Counted from the stretch's first letter, positions 35,598-45,224 are shown. The stretch: 64,000 nucleotides of DNA from Poriferisodalis sp965237655 (GCF_965237655.1 NZ_CBDEGB010000002.1:1-64000), one strand, 5' to 3'. Numbers and translations: made by a program. The notes: generated by a model from the letters alone, not told the origin.

Positions 35598-37151
35598 TTA
35601 CTGCAGCGGTCCCGCAGCTTTGACTCGCAATCTCAAGACGTCGTCCTTCAGATAAGCCATCGTCAGTTCTTCCAGTGCCACGACTTCGGTCCGTTCGGGC
35701 TCGGCCCCCAAGGCGATGGCGGATCCGATGGCTGCGTCTCTGGCGCGCTTAATGACCTCGTCGCGACCGCCGGGGCCGAGGACCAACAGCTGGTCCACCT
35801 CGGCGCTGATGGGAGCGATCGCGGCGCCGATCGCATTCGCGACTTCGTAGTTTTCGGGCCGATGAACTTCGCTCACGCCGGCGAGCGAGTCCGGCAGCAA
35901 CACACTGCCGCCGCCGACGGCGATGACCGGTTGCTCGGAACGAGTGAGCTTCATCCGGTCGATCGAGTCTTCGAACATTTGGTCGATGCGTGCGATGGCC
36001 TCGACGGCCCGCAGCCCACTGACCTCGTCGACCGGATGGTGTCCCATGGTCGCTCGGCCGGACCGGACCGCCATGTCGCTGAGGGTGAGCACCGGGCCAC
36101 CGAAGCACAACGCCTCAGATGTCAGCTGATACCCCACGCTGTCCGGGCCGATCACGAGATCGCCGCCGTCTGTACGCACTCGCGTCCCGCCACCGAGTGC
36201 GATCGACAGCAGGTCAGGCATGCGAGAGTTCGTCTGCACACCGCCGATCTCCACCGGGATCGCCGACTCTCGCGGGAACCCGTTCGCCAGCACGCCGACA
36301 TCGGTCGACGTGCCGCCGACATCCACGACAATGGCTTCGCGCAGGCCCGTCAGGTACGCAGCCCCGCGCATGGAGTTGGCTGGGCCGCTGCCCACCGTCA
36401 ACACCGGAAACTCCAGCACCCGCTCGAGCGCCATCAACGTCCCGTCGTTCTGGGCGAAGTACGGCGTGGCCTCGATGGCTTGGTCGCGGAGCGCTGCGCT
36501 GAGACCGTCGACGATCTGCCGTGCGACGCGTCGCAGAGCTGCATTCAGCACGCACGCGTTTTCTCGTTCCAGGATGCCGATGGAGCCGATGTCGCAGCTC
36601 AACGAGATCGGCGTGTCCTCGCCGAGCACATCGGCCGCGACGGCGGCCGCGATGTGCTCATGTTCGGCGGAGACGGGCGAGAAGATGCTGGTGATCGCGC
36701 AGGCTTCCGGACGCTCGGGAAGTTCCTCGAGGAATCGCCTCAGCCCAGGTTCGTCGAAGGGGACGTGCTCGCGGCCGTCGAACTCGAAGCCGCCGTCCAC
36801 GATGACCTCGCCGGCGGAGACGACGGTGCGGAGATCGGCCGGCCAGGTGGACAGCGGCGGCACCGACCGGGTAGCGGGACCGCCGATCCGGATGACCGTC
36901 ACCGAAGCCAGGTCGCGACGCCGGAGAACGGCGTTCGTTGCGTGCGTAGTCCCGAGCATCACCCGGGAGATCGACGCCGGGATCACGCCGTTGGCCGACA
37001 GCACCATCTGGATCGCAGTGGCCAATCCCTCGTCGACGTCTTCGGTCGTCGGCGTCTTGACCTTGGCCACCAACTGCAACTCGTCGTCGAGCAGAACAGC
37101 GTCGGTATTGGTGCCGCCCACGTCGACCCCGATGCGATACTCACCGCGCAT
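35598..37151 (-). CDS. Hydantoinase/oxoprolinase-family protein (HyuA-like), copy 2
   Basis: 517 residues from ATG 37151 (MRGEYRIGVDVGGTNTDAV); the open frame upstream belongs to other reading. Matches copy 1 in GVDVGGTNTDAV, GTTHATNAVLRRRDL, ILERENACVLNAAL, DVGGTSTDVGVLANGFPRES and the GGG segment near residue 440. Starts 11 bases before the ancestral end of the DUF917 frame upstream, so it was translationally coupled to it. The premature TAG in that gene now lies 119 bases before this start, which could lower its translation. Confidence 0.87.
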   Translation of the reverse strand: MRGEYRIGVDVGGTNTDAVLLDDELQLVAKVKTPTTEDVDEGLATAIQMVLSANGVIPASISRVMLGTTHATNAVLRRRDLASVTVIRIGGPATRSVPPLSTWPADLRTVVSAGEVIVDGGFEFDGREHVPFDEPGLRRFLEELPERPEACAITSIFSPVSAEHEHIAAAVAADVLGEDTPISLSCDIGSIGILERENACVLNAALRRVARQIVDGLSAALRDQAIEATPYFAQNDGTLMALERVLEFPVLTVGSGPANSMRGAAYLTGLREAIVVDVGGTSTDVGVLANGFPRESAIPVEIGGVQTNSRMPDLLSIALGGGTRVRTDGGDLVIGPDSVGYQLTSEALCFGGPVLTLSDMAVRSGRATMGHHPVDEVSGLRAVEAIARIDQMFEDSIDRMKLTRSEQPVIAVGGGSVLLPDSLAGVSEVHRPENYEVANAIGAAIAPISAEVDQLLVLGPGGRDEVIKRARDAAIGSAIALGAEPERTEVVALEELTMAYLKDDVLRLRVKAAGPLQ

Positions 37152-38217
37152 TGAGCTTCTCCAGTGGGCGGTAATCGAACGCGTAGTCGAAGGCCCGAGG
37201 TCCGGCGACAGCGAGGGCTTCCGGCGTCCGCCAGAGCTCATTGATCGGCAAACCGACGACAGTGACCAGCTAGCCGTACCGCAGCAGCTCGGTGACGATG
37301 GGGCGAGCTGTGTGCAGGTCGACTGCGGTGATGATGTCGGGAACGCTGGCCAGCACCTTGCCGTCCTCGATGAGCACGGTGTTCTCGTTCTGGAACTCGA
37401 GCCGGGCCATTCGGCCGGTGCACGCTCCGACGCCCTCAATGGTTGCCGACCCGCGAGCGAATCCTTCGGTGGTACGACGGTCTACGTCGACGACTTTTCC
37501 CTCGATGAGCGCTAGGCCGCCGAGGTGTTCGCACAAGGCCCTGACCGGATCGTCGGATGCTTCCAGCATCACTCGACCAGCCGAGATGGCGAGGGTGATC
37601 GAGTTCCTAACCGTGGCTTCCTTTGCCGTGCCGACAGTCATCGGGTAGAGGCAGATCGTCGCCTCGGCTCCCATCGCGGTGCACACCGAGCGCGCGAGGT
37701 CCTCGGTCCACTTCGCAGTCGTGGTCGACAACGTCACCACGTTGCCCCGTTCATCGGTCATCGCGGCCGGACTCACCGACACTCCCGCTAGTGCCGCCGT
37801 CGTCATCTGAAGCTCCGGGAAGGCTCGACCCATCAGATCGGCGTCGACAACTGGGAGCCCGGCCCAAGCAGCCCACGCGAAGGGGACAACGCCGTTGAGG
37901 CCTCCAAGCTCCAGGCAGCAGATGGCAGCGGCCTCGGTGCCGGTTCTTGTCTCGATGGCTTCCTGGAGTCTGAGCGCTTCGGATCCCGATCCAAACTTCT
38001 CGACCATCACCGTCGTCGCGCCCATCATGCAGATCGGCAGGATCAGCTGCTCTTCGGAGAGTTCGTCGAGGTCGAGCAGCTGAACTGGCCCTGTCCGCGC
38101 AATGGCCTGAGACGCCATGTGGAAGCCCAGCAGGGGATCCCCGCCGCCCCCGCTGCCGAACACGGCAGCACCCAGAGACAACCATTCGAGCTCGCGGGGA
38201 CCAATTTCCAGCATCAC
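37141..38217 (-). pseudogene. DUF917-family protein, copy 2, interrupted by an in-frame TAG
   Basis: The frame runs from ATG 38217 to a TAG at 37272-37270 (315 residues) and then continues in the same frame for 42 further codons to a TGA at 37143-37141. The part after the TAG reads like the family C-terminus: GPRAFDYAFDYRPLEKLNAR aligns with GPRAFGYDIDYVDFRERVR of copy 1. The TAG falls where copy 1 has Gln (YGQRLN), consistent with a single CAG-to-TAG change. N-terminal motifs GSGGGGDPLLG and DVDRRTTEGFARG are intact. Other genes here end in TAG, so the codon is not generally recoded. It may be a young pseudogene, a shortened active protein, or a read error. Confidence 0.85.
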
Positions 38218-38324
38218 CCCGACCGTAACTTCGATACCTTGACGGTTCGCCCAATTCTTGGTGCATTAATGAAGAAATTTGCTATTACTTGTGCTAAGCG
38301 CACAGAACACATAGGTTCACGGAC
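38218..38324. promoter_or_regulatory. AT-rich divergent promoter region between DUF917 copy 2 and PucR copy 2
   Basis: Much richer in A/T than the flanking genes. It holds TTGACG (38239-38244) with CATTAA (264-269 of the 38.2 kb block) 19 bases further as a weak sigma-70-type pair toward the regulator, and a dyad TGTGC-TAAGC-GCACA (38290-38304), a candidate regulator site. Divergent placement of a PucR regulator and its probable target operon supports control from here. Assignment is by eye. Confidence 0.5.
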
Positions 38325-39800
38325 ATGCGCCTCGGAGAGCTGGTGAACCACAATCCGTCGATCAGCGTCCTGCAGGCATCGGCGGCAGCGCTGGACCGAG
38401 ACGTGGGATCTCTTCAGATGATCGACAGCTATGACGCCATAGGGGCGGCGAACGAGGGCGCGCTGTTGGTGCTGGCACCAGCGCTTTCCGCTGAGGCTTC
38501 CTCGTACCGCTTCGACCTGGGCTTGGGACAGGCCCCTGAGGGCGTCGCCGGCATTGCGCTATCGGGACAGGCTGATGCGCCGTCGGCCACGGCGATGCGG
38601 GCTGCCGAACGACGGAATCTTGGGCTCGTGGCGCTTGCTCCGGGTGCCGACGTGGCGGCGATCGCCGTGCACGTGCGAGACGTCAATGTCGGTGGGCACC
38701 GCGAAGCGGTCACTCGCTTGGAGAATCTCTGCCGAATCGTCGACTCCCACGATCCTGGCACCGAGGATCTCTCCCAGCTGCTTGGCCACTTGTCGGCGGC
38801 ATTGGACTGCGACGTAACCCTCGAATTCGAGCGTCTCAACGTCACAGCCGTGCCTCTCGACACCGGCTCGGGGCGGCCCATTTTCCTCACGCTCCATACG
38901 AGAACAACAGACGTCATCGCCCGCGCCGCGTTGACCTATGCCGGCCGTGCCATCGAGGAGACCCTGCGACGGGATTTCGAACAAGCCAACTTTCCCGTGC
39001 GGTCCCGCGGGGAGCTCCTCAACGAATTCCTTCTGAGCGACGCCAGCACGAGCGCGGAAGCCCTTGCGAGGCTTCGCCGGAGCGGCTTCGCGGTGGAGGG
39101 GCACCACCTCGGAGCCCATGTTGATCTCCACAATCTTGCTGTCGGCGGTCACGATGCGGCCGACAACTACCGGCGCCAGCTGCGTGCCGCCCGGGTGCTT
39201 ATCGACAAAGTCATTGCCGGCGACGACTCGTGGACGTCCGCGGGGACGAATGCGTCAGTCCTGCTGATCATGAGTGAGCACCGCCACAATCCCCGGCACG
39301 CTGAGATCTTCGATGCCCGGCTGCGCTCGGGGCTCGCACAACTGGAAGAGGTCGAACCGAGTCTGGAATGGTCCGCCGGAGTCGGATCCGTGCAGGGCGG
39401 CGCCGCCGGGCTTCGCAACACAGCCGACGAGGCGTTCTCGGCGCTCCGGGCCGCGAAAGCGGGAGGCATCACCAACCAGCTCCACCACTTCGACCGGCTC
39501 GGCTTCGCCCGGGCACTCATCCGGTGGTACGAGGTTGACGATGTCCGGGCGACGATCGATGAGCTGCTTGCACCGCTGGCCGAACTAGGCGAAAACAAGA
39601 TCGGCGAGGCGGTTCGCACGCTGCGGACGTACTTGGACTCGGGTCAGAACGTCAAGCTGACCGCTCATCGACTGCACGTGCACCGAAACACCGTCCGGTA
39701 CCGCATCAATCGCATATTGGATGCCCTCGAGGTTGACCTCGCCGATCCTGAGCAGAGGCTCCTCGTAGAACTCGGCACCCGCGCCATGCGGGTGAGCTAG
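38325..39800 (+). CDS. PucR/CdaR-family transcriptional regulator, copy 2
   Basis: 491 residues. N-terminal PucR-like domain (LGELVNHNPSISVLQ), long central region, and C-terminal HTH_30 with LTAHRLHVHRNTVRYRINRI near residue 445. Divergent from the minus-strand catabolic set, so the likely regulator of the second importer and hydantoinase genes. Only the overall layout is shared with copy 1; the middle regions look quite different, hinting at different effectors. Confidence 0.86.
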   Translation: MRLGELVNHNPSISVLQASAAALDRDVGSLQMIDSYDAIGAANEGALLVLAPALSAEASSYRFDLGLGQAPEGVAGIALSGQADAPSATAMRAAERRNLGLVALAPGADVAAIAVHVRDVNVGGHREAVTRLENLCRIVDSHDPGTEDLSQLLGHLSAALDCDVTLEFERLNVTAVPLDTGSGRPIFLTLHTRTTDVIARAALTYAGRAIEETLRRDFEQANFPVRSRGELLNEFLLSDASTSAEALARLRRSGFAVEGHHLGAHVDLHNLAVGGHDAADNYRRQLRAARVLIDKVIAGDDSWTSAGTNASVLLIMSEHRHNPRHAEIFDARLRSGLAQLEEVEPSLEWSAGVGSVQGGAAGLRNTADEAFSALRAAKAGGITNQLHHFDRLGFARALIRWYEVDDVRATIDELLAPLAELGENKIGEAVRTLRTYLDSGQNVKLTAHRLHVHRNTVRYRINRILDALEVDLADPEQRLLVELGTRAMRVS

Positions 39801-39878
39801 GGCTCACACTGACTCGCAGCGCAGCAACGCCGATGCGCTAGTGCCGGCTGTGTTTGATGGCTCCGGCACCCGTTGGCG

Positions 39879-41435
39879 TCAATGCCGGAACTGACGCTCG
39901 CCGGTGAAGAGCATGGCGAGGCCGAGTTGGTTGGCTCGGGCGATGACGTCGTCGTCTCGCAGGGCGCCGCCGGGCTGCACCACTACCGCCACGCCGGCTT
40001 CGGCGGCGGCTTCGACGCCGTCGGGGAACGGGTAGAAGGCGTCGCTGGCGCAGGCGCCGCCCGCGGCACGCCCGTCGGCCTTTGAGGCGGCGAGCTGGCC
40101 TGACTCCACCCGGTTCTGCTGGCCGGCACCGATGCCCCACGCCGTGCGGTCACGCGCCAGCACGATGGCGTTCGACGTGACATGCCCGCACACTCGCCAG
40201 GCGAAGCGGGCGTCGGCCAGCTCCTGCTCGGTCGGCCGGCGTTGGGTCACCACCTGCCAGTCCTCGGGCGCTGAGGCGAAGGCATGCGGCGACTGCGCCA
40301 ACCAGCCGCCGTTGATCTGCCGCAGCGAGATGCCTGCGGCGTCAGGCCGAGGCCCCTCCAGCACGCGGGTGTTGCGTCGTTTCGCCGCGATGCGCTCGAT
40401 CACACCGTCCTCGTACCCGGGCGCGATCACCAAGTCGGCCTGTGCCGCGGCTTCCAGGCGTTCGACCGTGTCCAGGTCGACCACCCGGTTGAACGCCACG
40501 ATGCCTCCGAACGCCGAGCGGGCATCGCAGTCGTACGCCCGCTGGTAGGTGTCGGCAAGATCGTCGCCGGCGGCCGCACCGCACGGGTTGGCGTGCTTCA
40601 CAATGACCACAGCCGGGCAGTCCTCGGCATCGCCCAGGTCGTGCACGATTCGCCAAGCCGCATCGGCGTCGAAGAAATTCAGATAGCTCAGCGCCAGCCC
40701 GCGGTGTTGGAAGGCGTGGTCCCACCAGGTCAGCTCGCCGACCGGGCGATACCGGGCTCCGAGGTGGTGCGGGTTCTCGCCGTAGCGGCACTCGTCGACC
40801 CGCTCCAGCGCCAGATGCACGGTGGGCGGCAGGGGAGCGCCCCCCGGATCGGTGGTCTCGGATTCCGCGTCGTCGGCCGGCTCGTCCAGCCAGCTGACAA
40901 TCGCCGCGTCGTACGCAGCCGTATGTGCAAAGGCGCCCCGCGCCAACCGCCGCCGGGTCGCGGGGCTCAACGCACCCAGCTCAGCCAGCTCGGCCAGCAC
41001 CGGCTCGTAATCGGCCGGGTCAACCACCACACCGACACCACCGGCGTCGTCGCCGTGGTTCTTGGCGGCGGCCCGCACCATCGCCGGTCCGCCGATGTCG
41101 ATCAGCTCCGGACCCGGATCGGACCGGAACGGGTACAGGTTGCACACCACCAGGTCGATGGCCGCAATGCCGTGCTCATCCAATGACGCCAGATGGGCAG
41201 GCTTCGACCGGTCCGCCAGGATCCCGCCGTGGATCCGCGGGTGCAGCGTCTTCACCCGACCGTCGAGCATCTCGGGGCTGCCGGTCACGTCTTCCACCGC
41301 CAGCACCGGCACACCCGCATCGGCCAGTGCCCCAGCGGTCCCGCCGCTCGACACAATCTCCCAGCCAAGCCCCGACAGCCGAGTCGCGAAGTCCACCACG
41401 CCGGTCTTGTCCCACACCGAGATCAACGCCCTCAT
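39879..41435 (-). CDS. purH: Bifunctional AICAR transformylase / IMP cyclohydrolase
   Basis: 518 residues carrying out the last two steps of IMP synthesis. Seen: N-terminal MGS-like cyclohydrolase domain (ALISVWDKTGVVDFA, SSGGTAGALADAG, TLHPRIHGGILADR), and the transformylase domain with the catalytic Lys-His pair in VIVKHANPCGAA and the C-terminal LAMLFTGERQFRH. Starts 4 bases after the purN stop, so purN-purH form an operon. The linker near residues 185-200 is acidic. Confidence 0.96.
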   Translation of the reverse strand: MRALISVWDKTGVVDFATRLSGLGWEIVSSGGTAGALADAGVPVLAVEDVTGSPEMLDGRVKTLHPRIHGGILADRSKPAHLASLDEHGIAAIDLVVCNLYPFRSDPGPELIDIGGPAMVRAAAKNHGDDAGGVGVVVDPADYEPVLAELAELGALSPATRRRLARGAFAHTAAYDAAIVSWLDEPADDAESETTDPGGAPLPPTVHLALERVDECRYGENPHHLGARYRPVGELTWWDHAFQHRGLALSYLNFFDADAAWRIVHDLGDAEDCPAVVIVKHANPCGAAAGDDLADTYQRAYDCDARSAFGGIVAFNRVVDLDTVERLEAAAQADLVIAPGYEDGVIERIAAKRRNTRVLEGPRPDAAGISLRQINGGWLAQSPHAFASAPEDWQVVTQRRPTEQELADARFAWRVCGHVTSNAIVLARDRTAWGIGAGQQNRVESGQLAASKADGRAAGGACASDAFYPFPDGVEAAAEAGVAVVVQPGGALRDDDVIARANQLGLAMLFTGERQFRH

Positions 41436-41439
41436 CGGG

Positions 41440-42147
41440 TCAGTCCCTCCTGAATCCTGTAATGGCTGCCAGTCTGCCGCCAGTCAAACCTCCGACCAGT
41501 GCAGCGCCCTCATCGGTCTCGCAGCGCTCCAAGAACGCCGCAATCGTCGCCGGGTACAGCTCTCGCTCCACGGTCTTGATCCGCTCGTGCAGTGTGGTCT
41601 CATCGTCGCCTGCCAGCACTGGCACTGCACGCTGCGCCAGCACCGGGCCCGCATCCACCTCTGAAATCGCGACATGCACCGTGCAGCCCGACTCGGTGGC
41701 CCCCGCAGCCAGGGCGTCGCGCACCGCATACCAGCCCGGAAACGCCGGCAGCAGCGACGGGTGCGTGTTCAGCACCCGCCCCCGGTAACGCCCGCCGCCC
41801 CACTCGAAGAACGATCCATCCAGCACAGTGCCGAAGCCGGCCATCGCCACCACGTCCACGTCTCGTCCGGCCAGCGCAGCCGCCAGCTCGCAGCTGTAAC
41901 CGTCCCGGTCGAATCGCCGCCGGCCCGATCCACCCGACTCGCCGCCCGCACCAGCCCCGCCGGATCGCCCAGCCACCTCGACCATCCAATACTCACGCTC
42001 CACCAGCACCGTTTCGATCCCGGCATCGGTTGCAATCCTCAGCCCACGGCACGCCCGATCGGCCGCCACCAAGCCCACCGGCAGCCCGCAGCCCAGCATC
42101 GCTTCGAGGATCGAGCCGGTTCCCGAAACCAATGCCGCCAGGCGCAC
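41440..42147 (-). CDS. purN: Phosphoribosylglycinamide formyltransferase
   Basis: Transfers formyl from 10-formyl-THF to GAR in purine synthesis. 235 residues against the usual ~190-210. Seen: N-terminal LVSGTGSILEAML, GFGTVLDGSF, and the catalytic NTHPSLLPAFPG with GCTVHVAISEVDAGPV. Odd features: the phosphate-binding GSN of the family reads GSI here (Asn to Ile near residue 12), and a Gly/Ser-rich insert lies around residues 58-80 (RSGGAGAGGESGGSGRRR). Both suggest a variant GAR site, but the formyl-transfer His and Asp are intact. Confidence 0.9.
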   Translation of the reverse strand: MRLAALVSGTGSILEAMLGCGLPVGLVAADRACRGLRIATDAGIETVLVEREYWMVEVAGRSGGAGAGGESGGSGRRRFDRDGYSCELAAALAGRDVDVVAMAGFGTVLDGSFFEWGGGRYRGRVLNTHPSLLPAFPGWYAVRDALAAGATESGCTVHVAISEVDAGPVLAQRAVPVLAGDDETTLHERIKTVERELYPATIAAFLERCETDEGAALVGGLTGGRLAAITGFRRD

Positions 42148-42230
42148 CCCGCCGAACCTACGCGCCTCGCCCGCCGACAGCGCGGTCCGCTGGCTGCGGC
42201 GCCCACGCGCCCCAGTAGCCTCGCTGCCGT

Positions 42231-45224
42231 ATGCGTCCCCCCGAGGACATGCCGCCTCCCGCGTCCGAGCAGCCCCAGCAGCCTCGGCGGGTGCCGCGCC
42301 GTCGCAACATCAACCGTTTCCGCCTGATCATCGGCATCGTCATCGGCGCCGGGCTGATCCTGCTGCTGTCCATTCGCGGCCTGGCGGGCTTCTACACCGA
42401 CTACCTGTGGTTCGACAGCTTGGGCTTCGCCTCGGTGTGGTGGAAAGTGCTGTGGGCCAAGATCGGCCTCGGCCTGCTGTTCACAGCGATCTTCTTCGTC
42501 CTGCTGTGGGTGAACCTGTTCATCGCCGAGCGCATGGCCGCCAAGTCGGCCCCTCCAGGCCCGCCCGAGGACATCGCCGCCCGCTGGCGCCAGATGAGCC
42601 GCCGGCGCCGCGGCCTCATCCGCATCGCCGTCGCACTGATCCTGGCCTTCATGGTCGGCTCGGGCGTCTCGGGCCAGTGGCAAGCGTGGCTGTTCTTCAT
42701 CAACAGCACCGAATTCGGCCTCACTGACCCGCAGTTCGGCCGCGACGTCGGCTTCTACATCTTCCGCCTGCCGTTCTTCAACTTCCTGATCGGCTGGGCC
42801 TTCGCGGCCGTGCTGGTCACGTTCATCTTCACCACGATCTGGCACTACTTGAACGGGGCAATCCGGGTTCAGGCCCCCGCAGGCAGCCGGGTCATACCGC
42901 AAGTGAAGGCACACCTGTCGCTGCTGCTAGGTCTGCTGGCGCTCATCAAGGCCGTCGGGTACTACTTCGACAGATTCGAGCTGACGCTGTCGACGCGGGG
43001 CTTCGTGGACGGTGCCACCTACACAGACGTGAACGCGCAGCTGCCCGTCCTGCAGCTGCTCATGATCATCAGCATCTTCAGCTTCTTGCTGCTGATCGTG
43101 AACATCTGGCGGCGCGGCTTCACCTACCCGGTCATCGCGGTGGCGTTGTGGGTGGTCGTTGCCGGCTTGGCGGGAGCGGCGTATCCGGCCATCGTCCAGC
43201 GCTTCCAGGTGGAGCCCTCGGAGTCCACCCGGGAGGCCCTCTACATCGAGCGCAATATCGAGATGACCCGCATAGCACTCGGGCTCGACGACGTGACGCC
43301 GCGTGAGTTCAACTTCACACCGGAGCTGACCGCCACCGACATCGAGAACAACTTCGAAACGGTGCGCAACGTGCGGCTGCTGGACCCGGCCGTCATGCAG
43401 GACACGTTCCAGCAGACCCAGGGCATCAAGAGCTTCTACGACTTCCGCGACATCGACGTGGACCGGTACGAAATCGATGGCAAGGTCACCCAGATCGTGC
43501 TGGCGGCCCGTGAGCTGCGGCCCACCGAGCTGCCGACCGACACGTGGGAGACCGAGCACGTCGCCTACACCCACGGCTACGGCGTGGCGGCGGCGCCGGC
43601 CAATACGGTGGACTCCAACGGCCGGCCGGCGTACGCACTGGGCGACATCCCGAACGTGATTTCTCCGGGTGCTGAGGCCCTGGAGCTGGACGAGCCCGGG
43701 CTGTATGTGGGCGAGGACCTGCCGGGCTACGCCATCGTGGGCGCCCGGCGTGCCGAGGTCGACTTCCAGGACGATGACGACCGCACCAAGACGACTCGAT
43801 ATGACGGCTCCGACGGAGTGGGCATCGGCGGTTTCCTGCGGCGGCTGGCGTTTGCGATGCGCTTCGCCGAGCCGAACCTGCTGGTCTCGGGCGAGATCAC
43901 CGGCGACAGCCGGATTCTCTACAACCGCGACATCTCCGACCGGGTGCGGCTGCTGGCCCCGTTCCTGTCCTACGACAACGACCCCTATCCGGTTGTCATC
44001 GACGGGAAGGTGAAGTGGGTGCTCGACGCCTACACGACCACGTCGCAGTTCCCGTATGCGCAGCGGACTAATTCGCGGGCGGCGACGCCGGGGAGCGATC
44101 TGCGTCAGCCGCTGAACTACGTGCGCAACTCCGTGAAGGCCGTGGTGGACGCCCACGACGGGACGGTCACGTTCTATGTTGTGGATGACGACGATCCGAT
44201 CGTGCAGTCCTATATCAAGCAGTTCCCTGCGCTGTTTGCCGATGGCTCGCCGCCGGCCGAGCTGCGTGAGCACTTCCGGTACCCGGAGGACCTGTTCCGG
44301 GTGCAGACCGATGCGTGGGGCCGTTACCGCCTGGACAAGCCGTCGGAGTTCTACGACGCAGCCGGGGCATGGGCGGTTGCGCAGGACCCGGGCGATTCGA
44401 TCGGGCAGACCACGGTCGAGACGGTGCGCGACGAGACGACCGGGCAGGTGATCGCGACGGTCGAGGCTCGGATTTCCCCGCAGTACTTGCTGTTCCGATT
44501 GCCGGGGGACGACTCTGCCTCGTTTGTGATCTTCCGGCCGTTCGTGCCGTTCTCCGAGGACGACTCTCGTAAGAACCTCGAAGGTTTCATGGTGGTCCAC
44601 AACGATCCGGACCGTTATGGCCAGATCGAGGTGTTCGAGATCCGGTCTGATCAGCCGATCGACGGTCCGGCGCTGTTCAACTCGAACATCCAGACCGAGG
44701 AGGAGATCTCCGAGCGGCTGACGCTGCTGAATCAGAACGGCTCGGTGGTGCGGCCCGGCAACCTGCTGCTGATCCCGGTGGAGAACTCGCTGCTGTATGT
44801 GCGGCCGCTGTTCATTGCGGCGACCGGGCCGACGGCGGTGCCCGAGCTGCAGCTGGTGATTGCCGGCATCGGCTCGAACGTGGTGATCTCAGAGACCTTC
44901 GAGGGGGCACTCGAGAAGGCCATCGGCGGTGTTGACATCGACATCGGCAATGAGACGGTGAGCCTGACGGGTGCGGCGCCGGCCGTGACGCCTGATGATG
45001 CCCCCGACGAGCCGGCGGCAGCTGCGCCTGCCGACGACGAGCCAGAGCCGACGCTGGACACCGACACGGTGAGCAACCTGCTCGAGCGGGCCGCGACGGC
45101 CTTCAACCGGGCCGATGCGGCGCTGCGCGAAGGCGACCTGGCGGCCTACCAGACGGCCGTTGACGAAGCCGAGAGCCTGATCGCCAGGGCCGCCCGCATT
45201 CTCGAACAAGCCGCCACCGGCTAG
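42231..45224 (+). CDS. UPF0182 family large membrane protein
   Basis: 997 residues; ATG 42231. A proline-rich N-terminus is followed by seven or so membrane helices up to residue ~330 (LIIGIVIGAGLILLL, IGLGLLFTAIFFVLLWV and others), then a long extracellular domain with TYTDVNAQLPVL, ERNIEMTRIALGL and VRNVRLLDPAVM, as in PF03699. Near the C-terminus an Ala/Asp/Glu-rich segment precedes a helical pair-like tail (AATAFNRADAALREGDLAAYQ). The family is near-universal in actinobacteria; function is unknown. Neighbours give no clue. Confidence 0.93.
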   Translation: MRPPEDMPPPASEQPQQPRRVPRRRNINRFRLIIGIVIGAGLILLLSIRGLAGFYTDYLWFDSLGFASVWWKVLWAKIGLGLLFTAIFFVLLWVNLFIAERMAAKSAPPGPPEDIAARWRQMSRRRRGLIRIAVALILAFMVGSGVSGQWQAWLFFINSTEFGLTDPQFGRDVGFYIFRLPFFNFLIGWAFAAVLVTFIFTTIWHYLNGAIRVQAPAGSRVIPQVKAHLSLLLGLLALIKAVGYYFDRFELTLSTRGFVDGATYTDVNAQLPVLQLLMIISIFSFLLLIVNIWRRGFTYPVIAVALWVVVAGLAGAAYPAIVQRFQVEPSESTREALYIERNIEMTRIALGLDDVTPREFNFTPELTATDIENNFETVRNVRLLDPAVMQDTFQQTQGIKSFYDFRDIDVDRYEIDGKVTQIVLAARELRPTELPTDTWETEHVAYTHGYGVAAAPANTVDSNGRPAYALGDIPNVISPGAEALELDEPGLYVGEDLPGYAIVGARRAEVDFQDDDDRTKTTRYDGSDGVGIGGFLRRLAFAMRFAEPNLLVSGEITGDSRILYNRDISDRVRLLAPFLSYDNDPYPVVIDGKVKWVLDAYTTTSQFPYAQRTNSRAATPGSDLRQPLNYVRNSVKAVVDAHDGTVTFYVVDDDDPIVQSYIKQFPALFADGSPPAELREHFRYPEDLFRVQTDAWGRYRLDKPSEFYDAAGAWAVAQDPGDSIGQTTVETVRDETTGQVIATVEARISPQYLLFRLPGDDSASFVIFRPFVPFSEDDSRKNLEGFMVVHNDPDRYGQIEVFEIRSDQPIDGPALFNSNIQTEEEISERLTLLNQNGSVVRPGNLLLIPVENSLLYVRPLFIAATGPTAVPELQLVIAGIGSNVVISETFEGALEKAIGGVDIDIGNETVSLTGAAPAVTPDDAPDEPAAAAPADDEPEPTLDTDTVSNLLERAATAFNRADAALREGDLAAYQTAVDEAESLIARAARILEQAATG

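Noticed and set aside
35283..37154. Long plus-strand frame (623 codons) opposite hyuA copy 2 and its neighbour
   Set aside because: Overlaps genes with strong family motifs on the other strand; composition typical of an antisense shadow.
37270..37272. TAG as a recoded sense codon (for example pyrrolysine)
   Set aside because: Several intact genes in the window, including groEL and the importer ATPase, use TAG as the final stop, and no recoding machinery or downstream element is visible.
42927..44600. Long open frame (557 codons) on the minus strand inside UPF0182
   Set aside because: It is antisense to a gene with clear family motifs; long shadow frames are normal at this GC content, and its translation is His/Arg/Val-rich without domain patterns.
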